Part shown: one piece after another, positions 13,308-23,596 of the stretch
How the letters are laid out: the number at the start of each line of letters is the position of its first letter
How positions within the stretch are numbered: the first letter of the stretch is position 1
Source: Gossypium raimondii
Taxonomy: Eukaryota; Streptophyta; Magnoliopsida; Malvales; Malvaceae
DNA: 64,000 nucleotides
Assembly: GCF_025698545.1 (NCBI RefSeq)
Contig: NC_068576.1
Span: 50,812,390-50,876,389 of the forward strand
Direction of reading: 5' to 3'
Position numbers and translations under genes: made by a program
The notes under the pieces: generated by a model
Told to the model about the DNA's origin: nothing
Database searches by the model: none
What the model saw: the letters and a program-made list of their open reading frames with translations, nothing else

Positions 13308-14329
13308 ACATTATAAAAGAAAAATAGGACCAAATTTTTGTAGTAATACAAGTATAAATATTCTTAATTTTAGGTCTAGTAGAGGGACTAAAAGTGATAT
13401 TTGATCAATTTTATGTAAAATGCAAAGAAGAGAGAATGACTGAACATTTGTGAAGTAGAGGGCGAAAAGTGATATTTGACCAATATTGTATAAAATGCAA
13501 AGAGAAAAAGAAACTGAACAGGTGTCAAGGTCCTTTTAAATATGTTTACTTATGGTTCTAAAATGCAGTTTTGAAAAATAATGAAAAATAAATCCATAGT
13601 ATATAGATCAGGACAGCTCTAAAAACTTGTTTTTTAAGCATTTAAAGAATTTATTTTGATTTTAAAATCTAATTAACATACAAATAAAAGTAAAAAAGAA
13701 GAAGTAGTTAGTTTAAAGTGTGAATATTAACATTTGTCATTATACTTTCAGAATATAGGTAAAATATATGAATAAATTTTGCTACTAAACTTTAAATTTT
13801 AGTTGATTTTGTTAATTAAAACTTCACTCCTCAATATTGGTTTTCATGATTTGAAAATAAAATTTAACAACAAAATACTCATTCAAATATTTAATTTTAA
13901 TAGTTAACATCAAGCTCACTTATAGTCGCCGGTTGAACCCTATCTTAATTGACATTACTGCTATTACGATTACATGAAGGATGTGGCTTCAAATGTACCT
14001 ATACATGTTTTTCCTCCGATTTAATAATATGAGGTTATGAGTAGATGAGCACTTGTATAAACAAATTTTGTTTAAAAAATTAAAAATGATAAATCAACAT
14101 GAAATGTTTATTTAATGAAAGAAAGACTTGAAAAATAAAATACATTAAAAAGAAAATACCAAAATTTTATTTTATTAAAAAGTTTTATTAGTTTTTAATA
14201 TTATAGTGATTAATTTATTATTACCAATTAAAATAAAATATTAAAAATAATTTTTAATTCAATTTTGCCTTCAAATTCTTTTAAATTAAATTTGAATAGT
14301 AAAATTCAATTAAATATCAAACTTTAGTG

Positions 14330-14760
14330 GAGAGTTTGTTGCAACACAAAGTTTGGGGGTGATTTGTTATGACGGCCCCCGCTATGACAGATGCGAAGAG
14401 CTACTAAAATGAGGACAGTTCACACCTTAAAGAATATAGAAAGGGAAGTTGGACATAGACCCTAACCATTGAGTTCCCTACCCCAAGGGTGCCATAATAA
14501 GATGGCCGGTGTTAGCTTAAGGCATTATTGGAGTCGACTTGAAGAGATTAGATATGGCATCTTTTAATTGTAATGAATTGATAAATGTCATCACGTGCTC
14601 TTCTCAATATATTTTCTACAGATTGTGAGGACCTGTTAAGTGTGATATCTAAGTGAGACTATAAAGGTGAGTTTTCTCAGGGAACCTATGGCAAGGTTAT
14701 TTGTCGCATGTTCTTCGTAATTTTCAATTGTTTTGGTGAGAGAGTTTAAGGCAAAAGTTT
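14330..14760. other. Unassigned patch of higher complexity
   Basis: A block of more balanced composition stands inside AT-rich DNA. No open frame of note and no recognised protein. It may be a decayed transposon or a transcribed non-coding stretch; I cannot tell. Confidence 0.3.
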
Positions 14761-14869
14761 AATTAAGTTAAAATATAGTGGTAAATTTACTTTATTTCGA
14801 AAACAAAATGAAAAATAAAAATAAAATATAATGAGAATTTTTACCTAAAGTATAATGACAAACTTGCAT

Positions 14870-15290
14870 ATCAACCTTCAAAATAGTAAACCCAAAATTA
14901 TAAGTCAAAAAATATAAAGCCTTAAAACCTATTCTTAAACAAAATCCAAAACTTTAAATTTTAATCTAAACCTTCAACATCAACATCGAGCCAAAGCTAT
15001 GAACCTTAAATTCTCAAACAATAAATCTTAAGATATACTTTTAACTTCAAGACCTAAAGCTCAAATCGTTAAACCTTGAGTCTTAATACCTTAAGCCCTA
15101 AATTTAAACCAAAATTCTAAATTAATATCCTCTTGAGTTTTATATGTTTGCTTTTGTTTATGTACCAACCTCAAGCCAAAACATTAAACCCTAACCTTCT
15201 AAATAATAAACCCTAAGATCTCAAACCTTAAATCATAATCCAAATTGTTTAACTCCTAAGTCGTAAAAACTTAAATTCTAAATCTTAAGA
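14870..15290. repeat. Degenerate telomere-like (AAACCCTAA-type) DNA, first block
   Basis: Dozens of irregular, loosely spaced variants of AAACCCTAA, AACCTTAAA and TAAGCCCTAAA on the + strand. Several exact AAACCCTAA units occur near 15185-15215. The units are not a clean 7-bp array, so this is a decayed telomere-like or CCTAA-rich satellite relic. The block is interrupted at about 15290 and resumes at about 15945. Confidence 0.55.
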
Positions 15291-15940
15291 GTATATTTAG
15301 ATGAGGAATTTAGAGGAGGAATTTCAATTCTATAAAAAATTTAAAATTTAAAAATGAAATTACTTGTGAATTTTTAAATTTGCAAGGAATTCCAAAGATG
15401 ATCTTCTTGTACATACTACTCTACTCCCTTATACTATTGGCTTAAAAGAAGATTTGAATAACTTAAATTCTTTATTCAAATTCCAACTAAAAATTTGGGT
15501 TTCTAATATTTCGCAAAATCTTATTCCATTTAATGGTCTCATTATAAAATACAAACCTAATGATCCATTTACATCATTTCTACGCTATTTACTTTAATAT
15601 TATTTTTCTTTTATATGTTTTTTACTCATGAAATTCTAATAACCTAAATTTCTCAAAAAATATTCAAAAATATTAGTATTTTGAAAACGATGCATTTTAA
15701 AATTGTAATTGCATTTTGATAAATAATTTTTAGAAATAAATTTTCATTATTGGAATTTGATAAAATAATTACAAGAGAAATAATCAAATATAGCATGAAG
15801 AAATAATTTTTGATTTTCTAAAATGAGTTTTGCAATTATAATTGACAAAAAAATCCAATAAAGAAAAATTATAATAAATGCTAATATGTTAAAAAAATTA
15901 AGGACTTTCAAACTTCTAATTTAAACGCATGCACCCTTAT
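15291..15940. mobile_element. Possible MITE inserted in the telomere-like block
   Basis: About 640 bp of unrelated AT-rich DNA separates two blocks of the same degenerate repeat. The ends look loosely inverted (left AGAGTATATTTAGATGAGG, right reverse complement GGGTGCATGCGTTTAAAT), and TTA flanks both sides, as for Tourist-like insertions. The match is poor, so this remains tentative. Confidence 0.3.
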
Positions 15941-16075
15941 CCAAAACACCTTAAATCTTAATAACAATCTTAAATTGTAAAATTTTAAGTAGTAAACCTT
16001 AAAATCCTAAGCAAAGTATAAATCTCAAACCCTAACTCAAATTTAACACTAACTATAAACCCTAAATTTTAGGAT
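15941..16075. repeat. Degenerate telomere-like DNA, second block
   Basis: The same kind of loose AACCTTAAA / AAACCCTAA variants resume here, ending near ATAAACCCTAAATTTTAGG at 16052-16072. Probably the continuation of the block that stops at 15290. Confidence 0.5.
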
Positions 16076-16739
16076 TGGTTAATTTTTATTTAATTATTTA
16101 ACACAATATTTAGAAAAAATTAAAGTTAAAATATTGTGAAAGAAAATTAAGGTTAAATTGGCGAGGCTATGATATTAATTAAAAATAGTTAAAAAATATA
16201 TAGTGTGATTTATGAAATCACAACGAAAAATTGATTTTTAAAGATCCTCGGACTTCCCTCAATTTCTTAACAAATCAACCCCTATTCCTCACAATATCCG
16301 TCATTTACTTGTTTGACCAAAATTTTTTATCCATATTTACTTGTTTAACCAATTACTTCCTGAAATTTATGGGTAAATTTTTTGAGAATCACGTACTGAT
16401 ATAATATGTTCTTTCCTCTAAATAAATGGTTCCCAATATATTTTAGAAACAGACCAAGAAGCACGAGACTGTTTGCCAATAGGCAAATGAGTGAAGAGGG
16501 TATTAATTATTATGAAGATAATAGAAATATGATTACGGAAAACAGCATCAATTAATGGGAATCCAGAGTAGATATTACAAATGGTTGGCTGCCCAATCTG
16601 CATGTTCAACTTAAACAGACAAGGGATGGTTTTCCGTACGAAATAAATGGGGAAAACCGTATGGGGAAAAGGCAAAGAGTTAAAAAAAGAGAGTATTAAA
16701 TGTTTCAAACTTTAAAAAATAAAAAAGAAAAAGTCATTA

Positions 16740-17230
16740 ACCTTGAACCAAGTTAGCGCATAATTGAGATGATGAATTTGGCGCAAAAGCAAGGCATGCA
16801 TAATCCTCATCATCGTCATGCCACAAAATAGGTTGCACTCTGGTGGTAGGAGGATCATTTCATGCCTTTCACGCCAAACCCCGGCCTTCCCCCGCCCACC
16901 TCTGCACATGACAGGCACGTGACCCCCTCTACTACGTAATGCCCAATGGGAATGTCATGACTAGCCATTTGCCATCCATCCATAGGCCATAGCCTTCCCT
17001 TTTACGAATGACTGGTATGAGGGGGACAAAGTGGAAAAGGGATTTGGACCCCACCCACCATTCCCTGGCGTGCCCTGGCCAAGCCAGGCCGCCATTGCAA
17101 TGTTGCTGCTGCTCCTCTCTCTCTGAGTCTCAGGCCTCAGCTCTGCCTTCTTTTGAGAGAAGCTGAGAACTGTAATGTTGTTGGGACCCCATTAGGGGTT
17201 GTATTGTGCCCATCAGCAATCATCAGCCTA
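16740..17230. other. GC-richer non-coding island
   Basis: About 490 bp with markedly higher GC than the surrounding DNA, including CCCTGGCCAAGCCAGGCC-type text near 17070 and a CT-rich stretch at 17110-17125. A short hairpin can form around 17137-17165 (CTCAGCT paired with AGCTGAG). The minus-strand frame of 68 codons at 16712-16918 has no recognisable match. It could be a distal regulatory element of TDR, a non-coding RNA gene or a repeat relic; the sequence does not decide. Confidence 0.35.
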
Positions 17231-20144
17231 ATGTAGCCTTTTTCTTTTAATTTTTTTTGTGTACCTTTGTTTTCTTTCCCTAATGTTTTTTTTTTCTTTC
17301 CATTTTTTCAAATGTTTAAATGTTTTTGTGCGGCACTTGTATACGTGTACTGTATTATACCCACAGTCTTGTAAATGGGTATTTTTGTACTTTGACTTAT
17401 CATTTGATTATTTCTTTTTGTCGGGATTCCAATAATCCATGATTTTTCTTTTTATTGGTTTAAAACCATCATCACAAATCCATGTCTTTATGAACGTACA
17501 GGATATACCCAAACAATGATACCAAGTCCCTTTCGAAATTCAATATCTAGAATGCTATTTAACATTTTTTGAACTACATTAATTAAATAGAGAAAATAGA
17601 TTTCAAATATGCAAAAAAAAATATAGGGACCGAGAGAGAAATTAGACCTAATATCTATTGCGCCTGCCTGTTCAGCTTCGGGTGCCATTGATCAAAGGCT
17701 CATTTTGCAAATATAAAGTCGTAAACTTATTATTACGAAATGCAATATATATACATATAGCAAAGCAATTTAATTTTCTTTTAAGCAACAACTTTATCAT
17801 TATCAATAGTTTTAATTAAAATAAATTATAAAAGCAAGAAGTGAACAACTCATTCAATAATTAATTAGAATAAATATTTAGAGGAACTTACATATCTATA
17901 CAAAATAAAACTGAAATGAAATTTTTAAAATTTCTATTTCAAATCTAATCTTAAGTAAAAGCGTGAGTAGCATTTATTTTAATTAATTAAATAATTAGCT
18001 AAACCCTAAATTATAACGAAGGATGGGATTTAATTTTAAAAAATCAAAATAAAGTGATAGATGCAGCGTGGAACATAAAAAGACAAAGCAAATGGGAGGA
18101 GGAAGGCATGCGCGCGGTGCAAAGAAGGAAAAATGATAGAGAATGCGACTACTCCTACGTACATAATTCATATATTTTTTCCTACCTTATACACTGCAAC
18201 CAAACGAATCCACGGTCCACTCACTTTAATTCTATTTTTTTGGTCCACTTTTATTTTGGGTTTTTTTTTTCATCTCATTTAATTTGGATTAATATTTTAT
18301 TATACTGAACATTTCTGTAGGGAATGAAGCTGGGATGCCGGTTTTATTGTTGGGTGACGAAAGCTTTGCTTTCGCTTTTGCTTTGCTTGCCTTGTAGTTC
18401 TCGAAACTGTGGAACTGTCGTTCTCGTGTTTTGCTGTGCGTGTATGTGTTGCGAATTCAATATATAACTTTTTTTTCTTCTTTCGTTTTTGTTTTTACTT
18501 GCTGTGCATTAAATTATTATTCTTTTTCAATGTTCAAATAGATTGGCTGATTACCAGTTTCGCTACATAAAATTTAACACATTCCACTTCACTTAAAATG
18601 AAATGAGTTTCATGGAAACGACAAATTTGCACTTTTACAGACTTCTAGTGATTTATCTACTTAAATTCATAATAATAAATATGAAAATAAACAATTGTAT
18701 TCATCATTTTCAACTTTGTTTCCTTTTTATGTGTATATATATACTCTTTTCTCTTTGTATTTTTAGGGTATGAAGAAATTCCTGCTATCAATAAAGTTTT
18801 AACATTTGTTGAAGGTAGCTTAGTTTTTAAGAGAATTTATAAAGTCTTTATAGTGAGACTCAAACTTGAAATTTCAAATATCATAAGGCATCAATTTTAC
18901 CATTAAATCAAAATTTATTGATTAAGCCTAATTTTTATATAGTTTTAAATTTATCTATAAATCTCTTCAAATCTTTAAATTTAAAGTTTTAGATGATTGA
19001 TGTTAATTATCGAAAAAATTGATTGAGTCTGAGTTCAATTAATATTGACAACATTATTAGAAGAAAAGAGCATGAATTTGATTACAAATAAAAGAAAATT
19101 ATAAGTAAATAGAAAAAAGTGAAATAGAATATTGCAAAAATCCAGAATAAATAAATGAAAGGAAACGGAACGTGGGAGTGTTGCAAAAATTAAATAAATG
19201 AAGGGAAAGGAAACGGAATGTGGGGATGATTCATGAATCATGATTGTGTTCCTAATCTTAATAAATGCTTTACCAGCATTAATTATAGAAAGTAAATATG
19301 GGGATGATGGAGAAACGCTTTATCAAAGTCAAACTCAGTTCACAAATTGAAATTTTAAATATATATTCATCGTACGTATACATTTACTTTATTGAGGAGA
19401 ATTTTGGGTGAAACATTTTAATAGTTTAGAGATGGTCCCGGTTTTCACAATATTTTTATACTTTTCGTTTTATTTACAATTTTAATTTTGAATTTAATTT
19501 TAAAAATAAAAGTCCAACTTCCATTTGATCTAGGTATGATATAAAGAAATTTTGAAATATTATATTAATTTCTACAAATTAAATAAAACATGCCAAAATA
19601 GATAAAATGAAGAAAAATTTGTAATTAAATTATATATAAATAAACACAGATTTTTTAATAATTTCTTTTAAGTGGTATTGCAAGTTTGATCAAAACCCGG
19701 CTCTAAAATTTCAATTCAAACGTCCAAATCCATATCCATCACAACTCTAGAGATTCGGTACCATAAGGAAACTCATGAAATTGGATTCCCCACAGAATTG
19801 GAAATATTTTATCATCCATAAATTTAGATAAAGATGCGCAAACATTCGATTTAAATAGCCCGCTCTAAATGCATTTTTATGTTTTTACATCATAGTAAGA
19901 TTGACGACAACTGATAGTGTTATATTTGATTCTGATGAACACTGCCAGTCTGCCACCGCCCGATTTATGATTCCACAGAATTTTGCTTGTTGGACTTTTT
20001 TGTTTTTCTTTAAATGGTTCATTTATATATGTGTATGTGTATATATATATATATGCACTTATTTCGTATATTATTAATTGGATTTTAAGTTATCTAGTAG
20101 AGTCCCTTAAGAGTCTAATTTTATACTATTTTATTACCAAAAAA
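17231..20144. other. AT-rich intergenic DNA, no gene seen
   Basis: Only short open frames without recognisable similarity. A modestly GC-richer spot at about 18300-18480 contains a small palindrome (GAAAGCTTTGCTTTC). Short TA runs occur near 20040. Confidence 0.5.
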
Positions 20145-20470
20145 TTATCATTGACCGTCGGATCATCATTGTTGTAGCCATCGTGCCTAACGGTGTCATT
20201 GCCGACGCGACTCCTCCTGACACCTCGAACTGTCATCGCTTTGCTTGAATGGGCCTGGCCGGCTCGACACCTCGTCTCGAGGTTGCCGGTGCTGTGGTTG
20301 GAGCAGGTGCTAATCGTTAATTTGAACAATGTCGCACCAACCAGGCATGTGAATGGCCAGTAGCTGATCCAGTTGCTGTCAGTTCAGTTTGAGCTAGTGG
20401 TGGCCTAACTAGTCCGATCCAACCACCGGTTGGACTGTCAACCCAATTTCATACACCTAACTCGATTCAA
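20145..20470. other. GC-richer patch, probable repeat relic
   Basis: A sharp rise in GC and CpG compared with both sides, with text such as CGACGCGACTCC and CTCGACACCTCGTCTCGAGG. Phrases near 20420-20460 (CCACCGGTTGGACTG) recall the GGTTCAACCATCCGG text inside the foldback element at 12060. No protein recognised. Confidence 0.3.
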
Positions 20471-20819
20471 CTAGTTTTGAGTCTCGATCTCGGTTTTTGG
20501 TTCTTAGATCTAATCTTTGATCTTCGATTTAATTTTTCAAGTTCAATTACATATTGAGCTAATTGTCTTACTTGAAAATTGATTTCCAAAAATATCATAC
20601 TTATTTTAACTAATTTGATTAATTTAATTTAATTTTATCATAATTAATTTTCCGAAAAATCACTGAGATTTTCTAAATTAATTTTTCAATAATATTCTTT
20701 AATCAAATTCTTGAATAATTCACAAGACCACCTAATTTAATTTCACATCGAATAAATTGACTCAATTAAATTATTTCCAAAGTCATAAATTTTTTTCTAA
20801 TTCAAATGCAGTCTGATCA

Positions 20820-21680
20820 AATTTTTGTTGAGCTAACGAAGGAACCAATCAGACATTTACAATTGGGCTCGAGCAATTACAATTATGTCCAGAAGCATCG
20901 TTCCAATAATTCACAATTTACTTAATTATGGAGTCAGCCCACAAGAAGTACCATAATTGAAAACTCCTTATCGTATACTTTTTATGAAAGCAATTTATCT
21001 AGCTGCTTTGTCTATTAACCTCGACATGTGTGTGCTGCTCTCATATAATATCATTAATTCATTTGAGTTAAATCTGTTCACTCAATACAATCATATTTTA
21101 TCTCATTGTCACCCTCGTATCTTCTTAATGATTAATATGATCACTGTCAACCAATAATTGTAATAAATTATTTGTTCAATAATAAGCAACTCATGGTCAC
21201 GTTCCATATTTATCAATCCACACAATCCCAATGAAAGGATATCATTAACTCTTTATTTGGGCTATGGATTTCATCGTTGCTAGTAAAGTTATGCCATACA
21301 CAAGTCATGTACCCAACATATCGACTATAGGTTTGATCATTTTTAGAGCATAAGCCTCCATTTATATCAAAGCACATGAGTTACATACGCATGCCGAGTG
21401 ACTAATTCAAGATTTAGGTAAATCACACCATGAACGTCACAAGTGAAATAATTAATAAACAGATTAAGAATTAATTCAAATTGAGTCCAGTCCAATGTAT
21501 CCTTCTTCTAATAAGTACATCGATGTCTCTATCCGTGGAGTCAGCTGTTCAGATAGTCAAGACTAGTGATCTCCTTAATTTGGAATTGTAAACGACATAA
21601 TAATCCTTCTAAGTATTTGAATCAAATGTTCACTTTGACAAATTGGTTTAATTTAATGTTTAGAATCCAATTTGGATATT
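20820..21680. mobile_element. Possible LTR-retroelement relic
   Basis: About 860 bp of balanced, repeat-like text without open frames. The texture resembles, from memory only, LTR or untranslated DNA of plant copia-type elements. I could not fix TG..CA ends, a target duplication or a primer-binding site. Assignment is weak. Confidence 0.25.
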
Positions 21681-22200
21681 ATATTTTAAATGGAACAATT
21701 TAATTTAATTTTGGAAAATTATTGATTGGATGGGTTTGATAATTTGAATATAACCATTATTGTTAAAGATAACTTTAAAAAATTAAACTTGAAAAGTAGG
21801 AGATATAATTACCATGCCTTATAGCTTTAAAAGTAAATTATTCAAAGTATACAAAATTATAAGCAATCATTATAATAATTAATAGTGTTTGTTACTAGTA
21901 CTAGTAAAGCCACAATTATATCTTTGCCAACATGTTTAATAATGTGTATAAATAAATTTTATTTGAAAATTTCAAAAATCAGTGCAGTGATTGGGATTGG
22001 ATTTCCGTTTATGAAAATGGAACATCTTATATAATTAATCGTTTACCTTTTCGAAGGATATATTCGTAATAAAATGTAAATATATCATACTTTAAACACA
22101 ATATTATATTTTCCTAAAAATAAATATTATATAATTTTGTATTTATATTAAACAACAATTTTAATACAATATTCAATATGATTTGGATCAATAAATTAAG
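21681..22200. other. AT-rich intergenic DNA, nothing identified
   Basis: Low-complexity A/T DNA without open frames or clear repeats. Confidence 0.5.
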
Positions 22201-22479
22201 GATAAACTATAGTAAAGGTCATCTAATTATGTTTTTTTTGTCATTTAACTATAAAAGGTTTTAAAATAGCCATTTAACTATTAATAATTTTTTATCTCCC
22301 AACTTTAAAAGCTACAAAATAGTCATCTAATTATTCGATTTTGTCTTTTTATCACCAAATGCCTAACTTAAAAATGAAAACATAGAAAATTAATCCAATA
22401 AAAAATTTAAATAATGAAATCATCGTTTTATAACTTTTCGTAATTAAGTGAAAAAAACATAATTGAATGATGATAAATT
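22201..22479. mobile_element. Degenerate MITE (inverted-repeat element)
   Basis: The left part (AAAGGTCATCTAATTATG, 22214-22231) is mirrored on the right near 22448-22470 (CATAATTGAATGATGATAAA as inverted text). The inner phrases GTCATTTAACT and TAGTCATCTAATTA are typical of the same broad class as the element at 53580. About 280 bp, no target duplication resolved. Confidence 0.45.
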
Positions 22480-23220
22480 AAATTCTCATTAGCATTCCAA
22501 TATCAGTTTATTTGTAAAAAAGAACTCAATATACGACTGATATAACCAAAATCTGAAACGTAAACACCAATTATATCCAACATCAAGTGGTTGTTGCTTT
22601 TGCAAATATTAATATACACTCTACCTTTAAACCTGAGACCCTGGATTTTGTTTGTTTTTGTTATAATATCCCTTTCAATCATTTACAGATTACAGAATGA
22701 AGGTATGTATACATGTTTATTTTGATATAATATAATATCTAGAGGTATAAAAAAATAGGGATTTGTTTTAAAACAACAAACTGGGGATATGGTGGGAAAA
22801 TGAAAGGTGTGTCTTTTCTTGGATCCTGTGAGAGACATTGCTTACTGTTACAGAAAATTATAATCTTGTATACCCAAAGATAAAGGAAACAAGGAATGAT
22901 GAAAAAGTGGTTGCAAAAGAAAAGGTGGGAAAAAAAAGAAAAAGAAATCCCAAGAAATTAAAAAAAAAACATATTATATTTATAGTATTTATATATCAAA
23001 AAATTATTTGATATTCAAAATTCTTTGAGATATTATTACAAAAAAATCAATTTCTATTATTCAAATATTTTTATATAATTTAATCGATTCAACCAATGAC
23101 ATGTACTCAACACTAATTTTATAATAATTAAACGAAAAATCAAATATTTTCGATCCTATTCTTATGATAAATCTAAAATTTTCAATATATCAAATATAAA
23201 TAGAGATAATATTTTAGCAG
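22480..23220. other. AT-rich upstream DNA of TDR
   Basis: No open frames of interest. Probably the distal promoter of TDR, but no diagnostic motif could be fixed. Confidence 0.4.
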
Positions 23221-23235
23221 ACAAAGCACAAATAC

Positions 23236-23280
23236 AGAGAAGTGAGGGAGAGAGAGAGAAAGAAATAAAGAGAAAGAGAT
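23236..23280 (+). promoter_or_regulatory. GA-rich tract upstream of TDR
   Basis: A purine tract with (GA)n core at about 23246-23260 followed by AAAGAGAAAGAGAT. In plants such tracts are bound by BPC (GAGA-binding) factors and are common in promoters and leaders of developmental genes. It sits about 320-360 bp before the chosen ATG. Function here is inferred. Confidence 0.4.
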
Positions 23281-23341
23281 ATTGAAGTTGTTGCAAATAA
23301 AGAGAAACATGTAGCAGTAGAAAAAGCAGAAAGAAATTGAT

Positions 23342-23348
23342 TATATAG
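23342..23348 (+). promoter_or_regulatory. Candidate TATA box of TDR
   Basis: TATATAG, with a CT-rich start-type region about 30 bp downstream (TCTCATCTCTTTC). It would give a leader of about 220 nt. No transcript evidence is available here. Confidence 0.3.
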
Positions 23349-23442
23349 TATACAAGGAAGTTGAAGTTGTAGTTTCTCTCATCTCTTTCTTTATTTCACA
23401 ATTTCTTTGCTGTTACCAATCAAGGAAAAAAAACATAAGTAA

Positions 23443-23481
23443 ATGATAATGATGAAACCTCCCATGCACCCAGCAACCTGA
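23443..23481 (+). promoter_or_regulatory. Upstream ORF 1 in TDR leader (12 codons)
   Basis: ATG..TGA frame encoding MIMMKPPMHPAT. It lies before the TDR start and is closed before it. If transcribed it could lower translation of TDR or mediate start-site choice. Confidence 0.45.
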
Positions 23482-23487
23482 GAGAGC

Positions 23488-23523
23488 ATGAATCTCTCTC
23501 CATCAAACCCTCCTTTCCCTTAA
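23488..23523 (+). promoter_or_regulatory. Upstream ORF 2 in TDR leader (11 codons)
   Basis: A second short ATG..TAA frame (MNLSPSNPPFP) that begins six bases after uORF 1 ends and closes 73 bases before the main ATG. Two tandem uORFs suggest translational control, which is inference only. Confidence 0.45.
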
Positions 23524-23596
23524 ATTTACCTTCTGTAAACACCAAGCTTCTCTAAAACAGCTCCATATGTCTTTCACTTCCCTATTTCACATAACC

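Larger units (their letters stand above)
12639..14329. other. AT-rich intergenic DNA with small repeats
   Basis: No gene seen. The DNA on both sides of the foldback element (about 11000-11260 and 12640-12770) shares inverted, diverged phrases about the same length, such as AATTTAGTCTCT on the left and AGAGACCAAAATT on the right. The foldback element may therefore have landed inside an older inverted-repeat element. That nesting is a weak inference. Confidence 0.35.

Noticed and set aside
18319..18340. Text (GGAATGAAGCTGGGATGCCGG) recalling miR166 or its target site
   Set aside because: Neither strand matches miR166 or an HD-ZIP III target well, and no matching star arm lies within hairpin distance.
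20820..21680. Naming this stretch as a definite copia LTR
   Set aside because: Only a remembered texture supports it. No ends, duplication or primer site could be shown, so it was kept at low confidence.
23567..23596. Upstream in-frame ATG as the TDR start
   Set aside because: The family protein aligns from the ATG at 23597, directly before a typical signal peptide; the ten extra residues would weaken it.
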